This document shows positions 62,681 to 64,000 of a stretch of DNA of 64,000 nucleotides, piece after piece; within the stretch, counting starts at the first letter, position 1, and each line of letters opens with the position of its first letter. Location: assembly GCA_020975725.1 (NCBI GenBank), contig QXJR01000010.1, positions 186,001-250,000 on the forward strand, in the 5' to 3' direction. The stretch is from Picocystis sp. L7. Its lineage: Eukaryota; Chlorophyta; Picocystophyceae; Picocystales; Picocystaceae. Under the pieces are notes generated by a model that saw only the letters and a program-made list of their open reading frames with translations, was not told where the DNA came from and ran no database searches. The translations under genes and the position numbers were made by a program.

Positions 62681-63808
62681 GGTTCGAGGTTCATTGGACC
62701 GTCGATGGCCGACCCCACCCATCCCCTGGACAAGGGAGTTTCTTCTCCGAAGGAAGGAGGAGAACGACGGTTCGATGCACCCTCGAGAGTGCGTGCACGT
62801 GGTCCAACCGCGGTGCAAGCGATGCCGCCGGACGTGTGGACGGGGACGGTGGCAAGGTGGAGCAGACGGGAAAGGAAGGGAACGTGGAAACCTGGCGTGG
62901 AATCCTTTGTCCAAAGACCGAAGGGGCCATGGCCGTTCCCTCTCTCAGACACAGTGGAAGGCAAAGTCACATGATTGGTGATGCACAATATGTGGTACGT
63001 GATACGCATATCCTGCGGTCATCCCAAAAGCCCAATATGTGTATCGCGTGATTCTGGTGAACGGGAAAGGTCCTCGTGCACGACAATAAAAAGAAGTTGC
63101 TTCCCATCACATGACACAACTACGGTGACTTCATGCCACACGATCTTCCTGACGTTTGTGCGATCGCACTCATGCTTCAAGTTTTCACACTCGTGTCTTG
63201 TAAATCGTGTGCGCATTTTGTTGCATCATCGGTTGTGACTAGAGATACTACCTTCAATGATTGACTTTGCATGGAAAGGTCGGATGGTATTGGGAATACT
63301 AGGCAATAGAATGTTAACCGCATGGTCGTGCACCCTCTTTCTGAATATGCAGTCGGTGTTCATCCATTCGACGCCATGGGGGTTGGGCGCGAGTCGCTCG
63401 ACAAGTACCGACCACAATTCCGTTTAGGAAATGTCCGTGCACGATAGGCTAACCCATCTTCGTCCCCGTACTCTTCGTGGTGGATGCGAACTTCCGGCCT
63501 TTAGCGAAGGCTAGCACGATCCACGCGCGTTATTTCGATCCACCCTCGAGCGCACGTGCATTTTCTCAGCGGCCAAGCAAGTGACCGCCTACTTCGCGGA
63601 GGGACTCGATGGACATCCCGACCCAGAGAATATACTCCCCGATCGGGAGGGGAGACGATCGAGCCCGGCGTTCGACCCGTTCGTACCCGAGATTCACTGG
63701 GTTTGAACCGGACCTTCGAAAGGGACGGGTGCTGGTCTTGATTGGAAGGGAAGAAGGTACGAGCACTGCCACATCTGTCCTGTACGAAACGTGTCGGCGA
63801 AGTGGAAC
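62681..63808. other. Intergenic region SDR/LYR
   Basis: About 1.1 kb between divergent genes. The middle (63000-63330) is AT-richer without a coding frame. Near the LYR gene (63640-63725) there are CCGATCGGG, TTCGACCCGTTCG and CCTTCGAAAGG elements of the same style as other promoters here. No RNA gene is recognisable. Confidence 0.4.
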
Positions 63809-64000
63809 ATGGCCTTGCGCCAGAACGCGCGTGCACTCTTTCGAGACGCATTGCGCGTGGCACGGGAGTGGGAAGGATCTGCAGAAGAAGCCGAGTACAT
63901 TCGCAAAGAAGCGAGGAGGTTGTTCCGGAGCGATCTTCCTTCCGGCAACCCACGAGAGGTCGAACACAGGATCGAAGAAGGGAAGAAACGCCTGGAACTA
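63809..64000 (+). CDS. LYR-motif protein, LYRM1-like (partial)
   Basis: The first 64 codons of a gene that runs off the right edge. From the ATG at 63809 the protein reads ALRQNARALFRDALRVAREW, the N-terminal helix of Complex1_LYR proteins with LFR at the usual LYR position. It is followed by EYIRKEARRLFRSD, the second conserved helix of the LYRM1 branch. LYR proteins are small mitochondrial adaptors that bind acyl carrier protein and help with Fe-S or respiratory-complex assembly. An intron could follow beyond the window. Confidence 0.8.
   Translation, partial: MALRQNARALFRDALRVAREWEGSAEEAEYIRKEARRLFRSDLPSGNPREVEHRIEEGKKRLEL

Overview
This is a gene-dense nuclear segment from a photosynthetic eukaryote, most likely a green alga (Viridiplantae). 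The evidence is the gene set: a plant-type S6 kinase, chloroplast SRP43, a plant-type ISA3 isoamylase, an LCIB-family carbonic anhydrase-like protein, the plant form of the ERD2/KDEL receptor and an ILP1-type GCFC spliceosome factor. I cannot name the species. Coding sequence appears slightly GC-rich. Most genes are intronless. The others carry one or two short GT-AG introns (81-358 nt) near the 5' end, recognised here by joining conserved protein sequence. The introns share a CTGAC branch-point-like box and most lack a pyrimidine tract.

Layout. 1-14 kb: LCIB-like (+), a coiled-coil protein (-), a PPTC7-like PP2C phosphatase (+), NDC80 (-), an SMP-domain lipid-transfer protein (+), TerC (-), an acidic UIM-like protein (+) and an MRH-domain membrane receptor (-). 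14-23.5 kb: a DP1/REEP ER shaper (+), a probable MAM33 (-), EMC4 (-), glutathione reductase (+), S6K (+), HOP2 (-), a small unknown (+) and tRNA-Lys(UUU) (-). 23.7-31 kb: a J-domain membrane protein (-) and OGFOD2 (+) whose start codons overlap, a large coiled-coil protein (-) whose stop lies one base from the OGFOD2 stop, a JmjC/F-box hydroxylase (+) and phosphoserine phosphatase (-). 31-41 kb: a gene-poor stretch with a Fanzor/TnpB-like relic, then ISA3 (+), cpSRP43 (+), another gene-poor stretch, a CPP1-like/TPR plastid protein (+) and COX5b (-). 41-64 kb: ILP1/GCFC (+), cytosolic IleRS (-), SF3B2 (-), PAN3 (+), ERD2 (-), MSI1/RBBP4 (+), RPC1 (+), an MFS phosphate-type transporter (+), an SDR oxidoreductase (-) and a partial LYR protein (+).

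The genes are housekeeping and do not form a functional cluster. Shared themes are plastid biology (LCIB, ISA3, cpSRP43, CPP1-like, the coiled-coil protein), mitochondria (COX5b, LYR protein, MAM33, J protein), the ER/Golgi (EMC4, DP1, ERD2, MRH, SMP) and RNA metabolism (SF3B2, ILP1, PAN3, RPC1, IleRS). Two architectural features stand out. Strand alternates at 26 of 33 neighbouring protein-gene pairs, with very short convergent gaps. The regions 50-280 bp upstream of many starts carry short perfect palindromes of a few recurrent kinds (ATATCGATAT, CGAATATTCG, CGGGTTCGAACCCG, CCTTTCGAAAGG).
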